Source: Paludibacteraceae bacterium
Lineage (GTDB): Bacteria > Bacteroidota > Bacteroidia > Bacteroidales > Paludibacteraceae
Reading direction: 5' to 3'
Assembly (NCBI GenBank): GCA_018055865.1
Contig: JAGPGR010000102.1
Coordinates: 1 to 6,814 of the forward strand
DNA: 6,814 bases
The position numbers were made by a program, and so were the translations under genes. Below the pieces are notes generated by a model. That model searched no databases and had not been told where the DNA came from. It worked only from the letters and a program-made list of their open reading frames with translations. Below, piece after piece: positions 1-6,789 of the stretch; the stretch's first letter is position 1; every line of letters starts with the position of its first letter.

Positions 1-575
1 TGCCGGTAGCCGGATTGCTAACTTATTTGCGCTGGAAATTCAAGTGGATACTATCATTCAGTACCGTTTTGGCTTTAGTTTTTATTTGTGTCAATATTTT
101 CAAGCCCGAAATCCACAACAAAACGCTGATGCCTGCCTTGCAAAGTCCCTGGTTTGCACCTCACGTCATTATTTACATGTTCTCATATGCTGTGTTGGGT
201 GCAGCCACTATCATCGGTTTGTATTTTCTGATTCGAAAAGAAGACAAGAATTTCAACGTGGAGGTGATGAATTTGATTGACAATCTGGTATATGTAGGAA
301 CTGCCTTTTTGAGCATGGGAATGTTGATTGGAGCCGTTTGGGCAAAAGATGCATGGGGACATTACTGGAGTTGGGATCCGAAAGAAACCTGGGCTGCCGC
401 CACCTGGCTGGGATTCCTTATTTATATTCATTATCGAAATCATAAACCCAAAAATTTCAGAAATGCACTTGTTGTGTTGGTGTTTTCGTTTATTTTGCTA
501 CAAGTTTGCTGGTATGGCATCAATTACCTTCCTTCAGCCAAAGGTGTAAGTATTCATACCTATAGCCTGGATTAA
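1..575 (+). CDS. ccsA: Cytochrome c biogenesis protein CcsA/ResC family, C-terminal part (5' end outside window)
   Basis: This is the C-terminal part of a membrane protein that exports haem and presents it for covalent attachment to apocytochrome c (System II). The frame is open to the left edge (first full codon at 3), so the TTG at 15 is not a real start. The tryptophan-rich haem-handling (WWD) motif WGHYWSWDPKETW is encoded at about 354-392. The expected histidines surround it: one before the motif (codon at 162, PWFAPH), one just after it in a membrane helix (codon at 429, IYIHYR), and one near the C-terminus (codon at 555, SIHTY). Their order and approximate spacing agree with P-His1, WWD, TM-His2 and P-His2 of CcsBA proteins. 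About four hydrophobic segments are visible. The ending YGINYLPSAKG...HTY resembles Bacteroidetes CcsA proteins, which are often long CcsB-CcsA fusions; whether this one is fused cannot be seen. It ends 196 nt before the thiolase gene and is functionally unrelated to the cluster. Confidence 0.9.
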   Translation, partial: PVAGLLTYLRWKFKWILSFSTVLALVFICVNIFKPEIHNKTLMPALQSPWFAPHVIIYMFSYAVLGAATIIGLYFLIRKEDKNFNVEVMNLIDNLVYVGTAFLSMGMLIGAVWAKDAWGHYWSWDPKETWAAATWLGFLIYIHYRNHKPKNFRNALVVLVFSFILLQVCWYGINYLPSAKGVSIHTYSLD

Positions 576-643
576 AATTACGACTCTGGTCACAAAAATT
601 ATCTTTCCTCGACATAAAAGTCAATATGTATTTGTGATTATTT

Positions 644-691
644 AATATATTGAATATCAGATTAATATATTATCGAATAACGGAATATATT
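644..691. repeat. Three AATATATT palindromic octamers at exact 20-bp spacing
   Basis: The self-complementary octamer AATATATT occurs at 644-651, 664-671 and 684-691, exactly 20 bp apart. The first two copies extend to a shared 10-mer, TTAATATATT. A weaker fourth copy (AATATGTA) begins at 623, 21 bp before the first. A spacing near two helical turns puts the copies on about the same face of the DNA. The array lies between ccsA and the thiolase promoter, ending about 31 bp before the -33 element. It could be an activator or repressor array, curved DNA, or chance in AT-rich sequence. The repeat is seen directly; a regulatory role is inference. Confidence 0.45.
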
Positions 692-715
692 TTTATTGTC
701 AACCTCATCTTATTA

Positions 716-725
716 AAATTAATTT
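716..725. promoter_or_regulatory. 10-bp palindrome overlapping the -33 element, possible operator
   Basis: AAATTAATTT is a perfect palindrome that overlaps the first three bases of the predicted -33 box (TTTG, 723-726). A dimeric repressor bound here would block the promoter. The sequence is pure A/T, so chance occurrence is quite possible. Confidence 0.2.
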
Positions 726-755
726 GACTTTACTCATTTCGTTTCCATAGTTTTG
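723..755 (+). promoter_or_regulatory. Bacteroidetes-type sigma-ABfr promoter for the thiolase gene
   Basis: TTTG at 723-726 and TAGTTTTG at 748-755 match the known Bacteroidetes -33 (TTTG/TTG) and -7 (TAnnTTTG) elements, separated by 21 nt. Transcription would start around 760, leaving a leader of only about 10-12 nt that is A-rich, with no Shine-Dalgarno sequence before the ATG at 772. It is the best match I saw in either intergenic gap and probably drives the thiolase gene, perhaps with the downstream genes. Confidence 0.6.
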
Positions 756-771
756 AAAAAAAAATAGAATC

Positions 772-1959
772 ATGGAAAAAGAAATAGTTATAGTATCGGC
801 AGTTCGTACGGCTGTCGGTAGTTTCAATGGAGCTTTAGCAGGTTTTTCAGCAGTTGATTTGGGCGTAATTGCCGCCCGTGAAGCCATCCTCAGAGCCGGT
901 ATCCAACCCGCTGATGTAGATGAAACCATCATCGGAAATATCCTGAGTGCCGGTTTAGGTCAGAATGTTGCACGTCAGATTTCGGTTAAAAGCGGCGTTC
1001 CGATAACAAGCCCGGCCATGTCGATCAATATCCTGTGTGGCTCGGGATTAAGAGCTGTATCGCTGGCTGCGCAAATGATCATGGTGGGCAATTCCGAAAT
1101 TGTACTCTGCGGAGGTACCGAAAGCATGACCAACGCTCCATACCTGCTTCCGCAAGCACGGAGCGGCTACCGCATGGGCGATGGAAAACTCGTGGACAGC
1201 ATGATTAAAGACGGACTTACCGATGCATTCAACGATTATCACATGGGCGTAACGGCCGAAAATATTGCTGAGAAATGGAACATCAGCAAACAGGAACAGG
1301 ACGAATTTGCAGTACGAAGTCAGAATAAATGCGAAGCCGCTCAAAAAACCGGAAAATTTGCCGGTGAAATTGTTCCCATCTCTATCCCGCAGCGCAAAGG
1401 CGATCCCATTGTATTTGATACCGACGAATTTCCACGTCATGGAGTTACAATTGAGCAAATGGCGAAACTGAAACCTGCTTTCAAAAAAGACGGAACAGTG
1501 ACCGCTGCCAATGCTTCGGGCATTAACGATGGTGCAGCCATGCTCATCGTAATGTCACGCGAAAAAGCCGATGCGCTTGGCCAAAAACCGCTGGTGAAAA
1601 TCAGATCATTCGCTACAACTGCTCTCGAACCCGAAATTATGGGCTACGGACCGGTTTCGGCCACTCAAAAAGCGTTGAATAATGCAAATCTCACCATTGA
1701 GGATATTGATCTGGCTGAACTGAACGAAGCATTTGCCGCTCAATCCATTGCTGTGGTACGCGATCTGAAAATCAATCCCGAAATTGTAAATGTAAACGGC
1801 GGGGCCATTGCTCTTGGCCATCCGGTGGGCGCTTCTGGTGCACGAATTCTCACTACGCTGATTTATGAAATGAAAAAACGTCAGTCGAATATAGGATTGG
1901 CTTCTTTGTGTATCGGTGGCGGACAGGGAACAGCGTTAATTGTGGAGAATTGCCTCTAA
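772..1959 (+). CDS. atoB: Acetyl-CoA C-acetyltransferase (acetoacetyl-CoA thiolase)
   Basis: A 395-residue thiolase, full length for the family, that condenses two acetyl-CoA to acetoacetyl-CoA or runs the reverse thiolysis in the cytoplasm. The catalytic residues are all present: nucleophile Cys89 (NILCGSG), Asn318 in NEAFAAQ, His350 in [14 protein letters not shown], and the acid/base Cys380 in LCIGGGQG. The numbering nearly coincides with the Zoogloea ramigera enzyme (C89, H348, C378). His157-Met158 (YHMG) matches the residues that favour short acetyl/acetoacetyl substrates in biosynthetic thiolases, so a C4 role is more likely than long-chain beta-oxidation. The ATG at 772 follows an A-rich leader and fits the family N-terminus ([17 protein letters not shown]). 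A strong Bacteroidetes promoter lies just upstream. The next gene begins 152 nt downstream, so co-transcription with it is not certain. The symbols thlA or phaA would be equally justified. Confidence 0.93.
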   Translation: MEKEIVIVSAVRTAVGSFNGALAGFSAVDLGVIAAREAILRAGIQPADVDETIIGNILSAGLGQNVARQISVKSGVPITSPAMSINILCGSGLRAVSLAAQMIMVGNSEIVLCGGTESMTNAPYLLPQARSGYRMGDGKLVDSMIKDGLTDAFNDYHMGVTAENIAEKWNISKQEQDEFAVRSQNKCEAAQKTGKFAGEIVPISIPQRKGDPIVFDTDEFPRHGVTIEQMAKLKPAFKKDGTVTAANASGINDGAAMLIVMSREKADALGQKPLVKIRSFATTALEPEIMGYGPVSATQKALNNANLTIEDIDLAELNEAFAAQSIAVVRDLKINPEIVNVNGGAIALGHPVGASGARILTTLIYEMKKRQSNIGLASLCIGGGQGTALIVENCL

Positions 1960-1968
1960 ATCCTTTCG

Positions 1969-1987
1969 GTAATAATTGCTTTATTAC
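1969..1987 (+). terminator. AT-rich hairpin after the thiolase gene, weak terminator or attenuator candidate
   Basis: GTAATAA (1969-1975) and TTATTAC (1981-1987) form a perfect 7-bp stem around a 5-nt loop, 9 nt after the thiolase stop codon. Only one G-C pair is present and the following T-run is short (GCTATTTTAC), so this is not a convincing intrinsic terminator. It might protect the 3' end or cause partial read-through, which would separate thiolase levels from those of the downstream genes. Confidence 0.25.
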
Positions 1988-2044
1988 GCTATTTTACATT
2001 TAAATTATTGCTAAAATAAAATAAATAAATACAGATAATATGTT

Positions 2045-2084
2045 GCTCCCTGCTAAAATTCCCTCTTTAGGTGGTTAAGGGGCC
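2045..2084. repeat. Possible degenerate dispersed intergenic repeat
   Basis: In an otherwise A/T-dominated gap, this stretch is abruptly C- and G-rich, with CTCCC, CCCTC, TTTAGG and TTAAGGGG blocks. CTAAA (2053-2057) can pair with TTTAG (2066-2070), and CCCT (2061-2064) with AGGG (2078-2081), so two alternative short stems exist. The pattern resembles C-run/TTTAGG/TTAGGGG sequences that I recall as short dispersed intergenic repeats in Bacteroidetes genomes; that comparison is from memory. It could also be an unremarkable leader structure for the reductase mRNA. The rest of the 1960-2111 gap shows only weak promoter-like matches (TAATTTTA at 2090-2097). Confidence 0.3.
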
Positions 2085-2111
2085 AATAATAATTTTATAC
2101 CATTTAATATT

Positions 2112-2852
2112 ATGAGACTTAAAGACAAAATTGCTATTGTAACAGGTGGTGCCGACGGAATTGGCAAAGCAACCGCCGTAAAATTTGCTGCTGAAGACGC
2201 AACGGTCATTATTTGGGACCTGAATGCCGAAAAAGGTGCAGAAACCGTGAAAGAAATTACCGAAAACGGTGGAAAAGTGAGCTTCGTAAAAGTAAATACT
2301 GCTGTTTATGCAGAAGTGGAAGCTGCCACCAAAGAGGTGGTTGAAAAATTCGGCACGTTGGATATTATTATTAACAATGCCGGCATTACACGCGATGCTT
2401 CCATCAAAAAAATGACACCCGAATTGTGGCAGCAGGTGATTGATGTAAACCTCACAGGAGTATTCTATTGCTGTAAATGTGCCTCGGAAGTGATGGTGGA
2501 AAAAGGGTACGGACGTATTATAAATGCTTCATCGGTAGTAGCACTTTATGGTAATTTCGGTCAAACAAACTACGTTGCCACTAAAGCAGGTTTGATAGGA
2601 ATGACAAAAACACTGGCGCGCGAGTTAGGTCGAAAAGGTGTGACTGTAAATGCCGTAGCTCCGGGATTTATTGCTACCGAAATGGTAAAAAAAATGCCAC
2701 CTGAAGTATTGAAAGGCATGGAAGAAAAAGTACCTTTAAAACGGTTGGGTCAGCCCGAAGAAATTGCGGCAGCTTATCTTTTCCTGGCGAGCGACGATGC
2801 AGCTTATATCAACGGAACAGTTTTGAGCGTTGACGGCGGTATAACTATTTAA
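2112..2852 (+). CDS. SDR-family 3-oxoacyl-(CoA/ACP) reductase, FabG/PhaB-like, probably NAD(H)-dependent
   Basis: A 246-residue classical short-chain dehydrogenase/reductase, the usual length for FabG and PhaB. Visible motifs in order: the Rossmann glycine motif TGGADGIG (11-18), NNAG (88-91), structural Asn113, and the catalytic Ser141, Tyr154 and Lys158 (YVATK), followed by PGFIATEM (184-191). The expected reaction is 3-oxoacyl to 3-hydroxyacyl thioester; beside a thiolase, acetoacetyl-CoA to 3-hydroxybutyryl-CoA is the likeliest. Cofactor residues differ from E. coli FabG: the NADPH-binding Arg15 is Asp15, and strand 2 ends in an acidic residue (WDLN, Asp36), a known mark of NAD(H) preference in classical SDRs. 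That favours a catabolic or fermentative role over fatty acid synthesis. The ATG at 2112 gives the standard MRLKDKIAIVTGG start. The symporter gene follows after 10 nt, indicating an operon. Stereochemistry cannot be read from the sequence. Confidence 0.88.
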   Translation: MRLKDKIAIVTGGADGIGKATAVKFAAEDATVIIWDLNAEKGAETVKEITENGGKVSFVKVNTAVYAEVEAATKEVVEKFGTLDIIINNAGITRDASIKKMTPELWQQVIDVNLTGVFYCCKCASEVMVEKGYGRIINASSVVALYGNFGQTNYVATKAGLIGMTKTLARELGRKGVTVNAVAPGFIATEMVKKMPPEVLKGMEEKVPLKRLGQPEEIAAAYLFLASDDAAYINGTVLSVDGGITI

Positions 2853-2862
2853 TAATCAATTT

Positions 2863-4413
2863 ATGGCAACTTCTGCTCAGGTAATTGGGGCGTCCATACT
2901 TTTTGCCGTTTACGGAATTTTTATTCTGTATTTTGTGGTAAAAGGTTCGCGCGGTACCAAAAGTATCAACGACTACGCGGTCGGTAGTTTTACATTTTCG
3001 CCGGTTTTCGTAGCGCTTTCACTGGCTGCAGCTATGACCAGTGCGGCTACATTCGTCATTAATCCCGGATTAATAGCCACTTACGGTTTGAGCGGTTACT
3101 TGTCGTTTGGCATTGTATTTCCCATAGCCTCCATGGTGTCGCTGGTTGTATTGACCAAAAGTTTCCGAAAATACGGTCAGTCCATGAGCGCGGTTTCTCT
3201 TTCAAGCTGGATTGGGAAACGCTACGAAAGCAAAGGATATGCACTTTTTATTGCTTTCCTCACTTTCCTGCTTATTACTTTTGTTGTGCTTATACTCGTT
3301 GCACTCGTAAAGGTAATATCGCAGGCACTCAATGCTGACCAAATTCTGGTTTTAGGATTGCTGATTGCGTTTGTATTTGGTTATATGATGTTTGGCGGTG
3401 CCAATTCAATGGTTTATACCAATACCATTCAGGCATTTATAATGGTTTTGGTGGCTATTATCCTGATAGGATCCGGTATTCAGTTTTTCAAAGAAGGTAT
3501 CGGAGCGTTTTTCGATAAATTGAGTTTAATTGATCCTGTTCTTGTTGAGCCTACCAATCCGCAAAGTCCGTTGTTTCGCGATTTATTCGAAATTATTTTT
3601 GTGCAGATGATAGTAGGAGCTGCCGTAGTTTGCCAGCCGCATATTATCACAAAATCGCTCTTACTGAAAAAAGAAATCGATGTGAACAGATTTCTTATTG
3701 TAGCCGTCATTGTGCAGATTCTTTTCTATTCGGTAGTGGTGACCGGATTATATGCCAGGCTCAAATTTCCGGATTTAACTCAAAACGGAGTTCATCTGAA
3801 TGTGGACAGCATCGTTTCAGCCTATGTAATTGAGGTGTTTTCGGGTGGATTTGCTTCGCTTCTGGTGGGTTTACTCGTCATTCTGGGACTGATTAGTGCC
3901 GGATTTTCAACCATCGAAGGGCTCATACAATCGCTGAGTACTACTATTACTACCGATATCATTAAGCCTTTGTTCGGGAAGAATATCAACGAAAATAACT
4001 ACGTAAAAGTGAACCGGTTTGTCATTCTGTTTTTGGCCGTTATCTCATTCTTTGTTGCCCGAAATCAGATTTTACACCCAAATTTGAGTGTGGCTATTTT
4101 TGCTCAAAACGGAGTATATGCATATTTTTCAGTGCTTTTTGTTCCCATTGTGTTTGGTATTTTTCTGAAAAACGTAAAATTCGTTACCGCTTTATCGGGT
4201 TCACTGACTGCTTTGATAGTGTATTTCTCTGTGTATTACCTATTTCCGGCCTTACTGAAATCAGGCTCAGCCGATTTCGGATTTTTCAACCACTACTTTA
4301 CCGGCAGCGTACAAAATCCGGCTATTGCAGCCTCAATAGCAATTCTGATGTCCTTTTTGCTTGGATTTACCGTGCATTTAACAAAAAAGAAAACAACGAT
4401 TGCTACAAAATAA
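2863..4413 (+). CDS. Sodium:solute symporter (SSS/SLC5 family), substrate unknown
   Basis: A 516-residue inner-membrane transporter of the SSS family, with about 13 hydrophobic segments starting near residue 7 and a short Lys-rich C-terminal tail (KKKTTIATK), as expected for a LeuT-fold Na+ symporter. Family marks include the unwound first core helix region (AAMTSAATFVINPG, 56-69), GGANSMVYTNTIQ (178-190), CQPHIITKSL (257-266) and the signature helix SAGFSTIEGLIQSLSTTITTD (345-365). Ser349-Thr350 in the latter align with Na2-site Ser340/Thr341 of PutP. The Asp55 of PutP is not conserved (Met58), which is usual outside the proline branch. Placement between a 3-oxoacyl reductase (10 nt before) and a CoA-transferase (12 nt after) suggests uptake of a small carboxylate such as acetoacetate, hydroxybutyrate or another short acid; this is inference. 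Pantothenate, proline or sugar transport cannot be excluded from sequence alone. Confidence 0.87.
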   Translation: MATSAQVIGASILFAVYGIFILYFVVKGSRGTKSINDYAVGSFTFSPVFVALSLAAAMTSAATFVINPGLIATYGLSGYLSFGIVFPIASMVSLVVLTKSFRKYGQSMSAVSLSSWIGKRYESKGYALFIAFLTFLLITFVVLILVALVKVISQALNADQILVLGLLIAFVFGYMMFGGANSMVYTNTIQAFIMVLVAIILIGSGIQFFKEGIGAFFDKLSLIDPVLVEPTNPQSPLFRDLFEIIFVQMIVGAAVVCQPHIITKSLLLKKEIDVNRFLIVAVIVQILFYSVVVTGLYARLKFPDLTQNGVHLNVDSIVSAYVIEVFSGGFASLLVGLLVILGLISAGFSTIEGLIQSLSTTITTDIIKPLFGKNINENNYVKVNRFVILFLAVISFFVARNQILHPNLSVAIFAQNGVYAYFSVLFVPIVFGIFLKNVKFVTALSGSLTALIVYFSVYYLFPALLKSGSADFGFFNHYFTGSVQNPAIAASIAILMSFLLGFTVHLTKKKTTIATK

Positions 4414-4425
4414 AAAAAACAGCTT

Positions 4426-5739
4426 ATGAAGAACTTTCAAGAATTATATAAAAGCAAACTCATTCCACTCGAAAAAATGCCAGATTTGCTGCAAAGCGAT
4501 ACAGATGTTATTGTAGCACAGTGTGCTTCGGAGCCGCAGGGTTGTATGTCGGTATTTCATCTGGCCAAAGACCGGGTGAGAGATGTCAAAGTATTCTCAG
4601 TGTTGACCCTCAAGCCGTATGATTTTTACATGATACCGGAGATGAAAGGTCATTTCGAACTTTGCAGCTGGTTTCATGCGCCGGGTTCGCGCAAAGCACT
4701 GAAAGAAAAAACCGGAACTGTGACTTATGTCCCCAACATGCTTCACAGGGCGGCTTCCGACCGCATGAAAGTGCGTCGTCCGCATATGTTTGTGGGTACT
4801 TGTACGCCACCTGACGATAAGGGTTTTGTTTCGCTTTCGCTGGGGCTGACGTATGAAAAAGACATTTTGGAAGTTGCCGAAATTACGGTGCTCGAAGTGA
4901 ATGACAAACTGCCGCGCACCTTGGGCGATACGCAGGTACACATATCCGATGTGTCTTATTTTGTGGAATATTCTCAAATGCCACCTACATTGCCGGAGCC
5001 AGTACCCGATGCAGTAGCCATGGCAATCGGGAAGAATATTGCCAATCTGGTGGAAGACGGTTCAACTATCCAACTCGGAATTGGCGAAATTCCAAATGCA
5101 GCTGCATTAATGCTGAAAGACAAAAAAGACCTGGGCGTACACACCGAAATGATGGTTGACAGCATGATGGAACTGTATGAAATGGGTGTGATTACCAATA
5201 AAGCAAAAAATATTCACAAAGGAAAGTTCGTTTGTACATTTGCCATGGGAAGCGAGAAACTCTACAAATGGCTGGATAATAATCAGGCAGTGGAATTTCT
5301 GCGTGGCAGTTACGTAAATGACCCTTGCTTTATGCGTCAAAATTCCAAAATGGTTTCAATCAACACCTGTATTATGATTGATTTTACCGGTCAGGTAGCC
5401 AGTGAAAGCATCGGTACAGAGCAATATTCAGGTACAGGAGGTCAGAGCGATACTGCTCAGGGAGCCATTGAAGGGCTGGATGGAAAAGGAAAATCAATTA
5501 TCGCCTGCCGTGCTACGGCTAAAGGTGGAAAAATCTCTACCATCGTTCCGGTTTTACCTCCCGGCACAGGTATTACGCTCCACAGAAGCAATACTGATTA
5601 TATTGTAACAGAGTTTGGCAGTGTTCGGTTAACCGGTCGCACCGTGCGTGAGCGTACCGAAATGCTTATTTCTTTGGCACATCCCGATTTCAGAGACGAA
5701 CTCAGAAATCAGGCACAAGAGATGGGATATATTGACTAA
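4426..5739 (+). CDS. Acetyl-CoA hydrolase/CoA-transferase family protein (4-hydroxybutyrate/butyryl-CoA:acetate CoA-transferase-like)
   Basis: A 437-residue family I CoA-transferase of the Cat1/AbfT/acetyl-CoA hydrolase type, full length for the 4-hydroxybutyrate CoA-transferase group. It would move CoA between carboxylates (for example acetyl-CoA plus acid to acetate plus acyl-CoA) through a glutamyl-CoA intermediate. The N-terminal half contains PHMFVGTCTPPDDKGFVSLS (119-138). The C-terminal half carries VEDGSTIQLGIGEIPNA (209-225), VHTEMMVDSMMEL (238-250), YVNDP (296-300), and the SGTGGQSD loop (335-342) that closes over CoA. Glu241 in HTEM is the likely catalytic glutamate, near Glu238 of the Clostridium aminobutyricum enzyme; that match is from memory. 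The QSDTAQGA variant replaces the QVDFxxGA found in many relatives. The start at 4426 lies 12 nt after the symporter stop, behind an A-rich leader, so the genes are very likely co-transcribed. The acid it activates is unknown; the symporter's cargo is the obvious candidate. Confidence 0.88.
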   Translation: MKNFQELYKSKLIPLEKMPDLLQSDTDVIVAQCASEPQGCMSVFHLAKDRVRDVKVFSVLTLKPYDFYMIPEMKGHFELCSWFHAPGSRKALKEKTGTVTYVPNMLHRAASDRMKVRRPHMFVGTCTPPDDKGFVSLSLGLTYEKDILEVAEITVLEVNDKLPRTLGDTQVHISDVSYFVEYSQMPPTLPEPVPDAVAMAIGKNIANLVEDGSTIQLGIGEIPNAAALMLKDKKDLGVHTEMMVDSMMELYEMGVITNKAKNIHKGKFVCTFAMGSEKLYKWLDNNQAVEFLRGSYVNDPCFMRQNSKMVSINTCIMIDFTGQVASESIGTEQYSGTGGQSDTAQGAIEGLDGKGKSIIACRATAKGGKISTIVPVLPPGTGITLHRSNTDYIVTEFGSVRLTGRTVRERTEMLISLAHPDFRDELRNQAQEMGYID

Positions 5740-5769
5740 TTCTAATTTCCACTTAAAAATAAAGAACAA

Positions 5770-6777
5770 ATGATACCAATAAAAATTGTTGGCACAGGAC
5801 TTTATGCTCCCGGCAAACCGATAGATAATATTGAACTCAAGAAACTGGCTGAAATCGAATTTAACCATGAAAAAATAGCTGGAAAAATCGGTATTAAAAA
5901 GCGTCATATTGCGCGTCTGCGTGGTATTGAGGAAACTACAGCTGATTTTGTAACACATGCTGCTCAAAATGCAATTAAAGATGCTGCTATTAATCCCGAT
6001 GAAATCGGACTATTTATTGTGGCAACCGATACACCGGAATATATTACTCCTGCCACAGCATTGATTGTTCAGGGAAGAATTCAAAAAGGTGAAAAATGGT
6101 CTATGTCATTCGATGTGGCAGCTTCATGTGCCAGCTTCACAATGGCTTTTGATGTGGCTTCACGTATTTTGAGCAGTAATTCGCTGATTAAATATGCATT
6201 AATTTCAGGTGTTTACAATATGCCTGCCTTTATTCGACCGGATGATACTTTCAGTTATCCGATTTTTTCAGATGGAGCTGCTGCTTTTGTGTTAACTAAA
6301 GATGAAAACAGCAAATCGCAATACATAGGCAATCAGATGCTAACTGACGGAACTCAGTTTGATTTTATCGGAATTTATGCCGGAGGATCCAAAATGCCTG
6401 TAACAAAAGAAGTTATCGATGATAAAAGAAATGGATTGTTGAGTTTGCAACCTTTACCGGGTGACCGTAATGTGAGATTGTGGCCAATGATTGTGGACAA
6501 GGTACTTGGTAATTACGGTTACAAAGCCGATGATATTGATTATTTTATATTCACACAAATAAATAAATCGGTCATAATTCAAGTAATGGAAGCACTGCAA
6601 CAGCCGCTTTCAAAAACTCATTTTGTAATGGATAAATACGGATACACCGGTTCGGCTTGCGTGCCCATGGCTTTTCACGAAGGAGTAAAAGCCGGTACTA
6701 TCAAACGGGGCGAAAAAGTGCTCTTTGTAGCTTCCGGAGCAGGTTTGGCAGTTGGCAGCAATTTATTTATTTATTAA
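5770..6777 (+). CDS. KAS III (FabH)-like ketosynthase with altered catalytic triad
   Basis: A 335-residue thiolase-fold condensing enzyme, normal KAS III length. The N-terminus (IKIVGTGLYAPGKPIDN) and the nucleophile region FDVAASCASFTMAFDVA (114-130, Cys120) match FabH closely. In the C-terminal half the FabH HQAN motif appears as TQIN (262-265) and the GNTSAAS motif as GYTGSAC (291-297). His244 is therefore replaced by Thr262 and Asn274 by Tyr292; the two positions are 30 residues apart in both proteins, so the alignment is firm. The closing loop is ASGAGLAVGS (321-330). An acyl-Cys intermediate looks possible, but standard decarboxylative condensation with malonyl-ACP, which needs His and Asn, is doubtful. 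It could act on acyl-CoA by a different mechanism (acyl transfer or non-decarboxylative Claisen reaction) or work with a partner subunit. The gene starts 30 nt after the CoA-transferase and ends 12 nt before another probable ketosynthase start. The ATG at 5770 follows an A-rich leader. Confidence 0.82.
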   Translation: MIPIKIVGTGLYAPGKPIDNIELKKLAEIEFNHEKIAGKIGIKKRHIARLRGIEETTADFVTHAAQNAIKDAAINPDEIGLFIVATDTPEYITPATALIVQGRIQKGEKWSMSFDVAASCASFTMAFDVASRILSSNSLIKYALISGVYNMPAFIRPDDTFSYPIFSDGAAAFVLTKDENSKSQYIGNQMLTDGTQFDFIGIYAGGSKMPVTKEVIDDKRNGLLSLQPLPGDRNVRLWPMIVDKVLGNYGYKADDIDYFIFTQINKSVIIQVMEALQQPLSKTHFVMDKYGYTGSACVPMAFHEGVKAGTIKRGEKVLFVASGAGLAVGSNLFIY

Positions 6778-6789
6778 AGCCGAAAAATT

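Noticed and set aside
15..17. TTG as a start codon for the first gene
   Set aside because: The frame is open to the window edge, and the family is much longer at its N-terminus, so this is an internal Leu codon of a truncated gene.
582..591. GACTCTGGTC as a terminator hairpin after ccsA
   Set aside because: Only a 3-bp stem with a 4-nt loop and no T-run follows; too weak to call.
1048..1458. 136-codon open frame on the minus strand inside the thiolase gene
   Set aside because: It lies wholly antisense to a thiolase with all catalytic motifs intact and its translation shows no recognisable domain; it is a shadow frame.
2066..2097. Second promoter before the reductase gene (TTTA, 21 nt, TAATTTTA)
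   Set aside because: Both elements deviate from the TTTG and TAnnTTTG consensus in their diagnostic final G; expected by chance in this AT-rich gap.
4597..4977. 126-codon open frame on the minus strand inside the CoA-transferase gene
   Set aside because: Antisense to a well-supported gene, rich in His/Arg/Phe as expected from reverse reading of the coding strand, with no family resemblance.
5629..5967. 112-codon minus-strand frame spanning the CoA-transferase/ketosynthase junction
   Set aside because: It overlaps both convincing + strand genes and has no promoter or domain; the low-complexity Phe/Ser/Asn content is typical of antisense AT-rich sequence.
5770..6777. Calling the ketosynthase simply fabH of fatty acid initiation
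   Set aside because: Replacement of the catalytic His and Asn by Thr262 and Tyr292 and the CoA-metabolism neighbourhood make a housekeeping FabH role unlikely.
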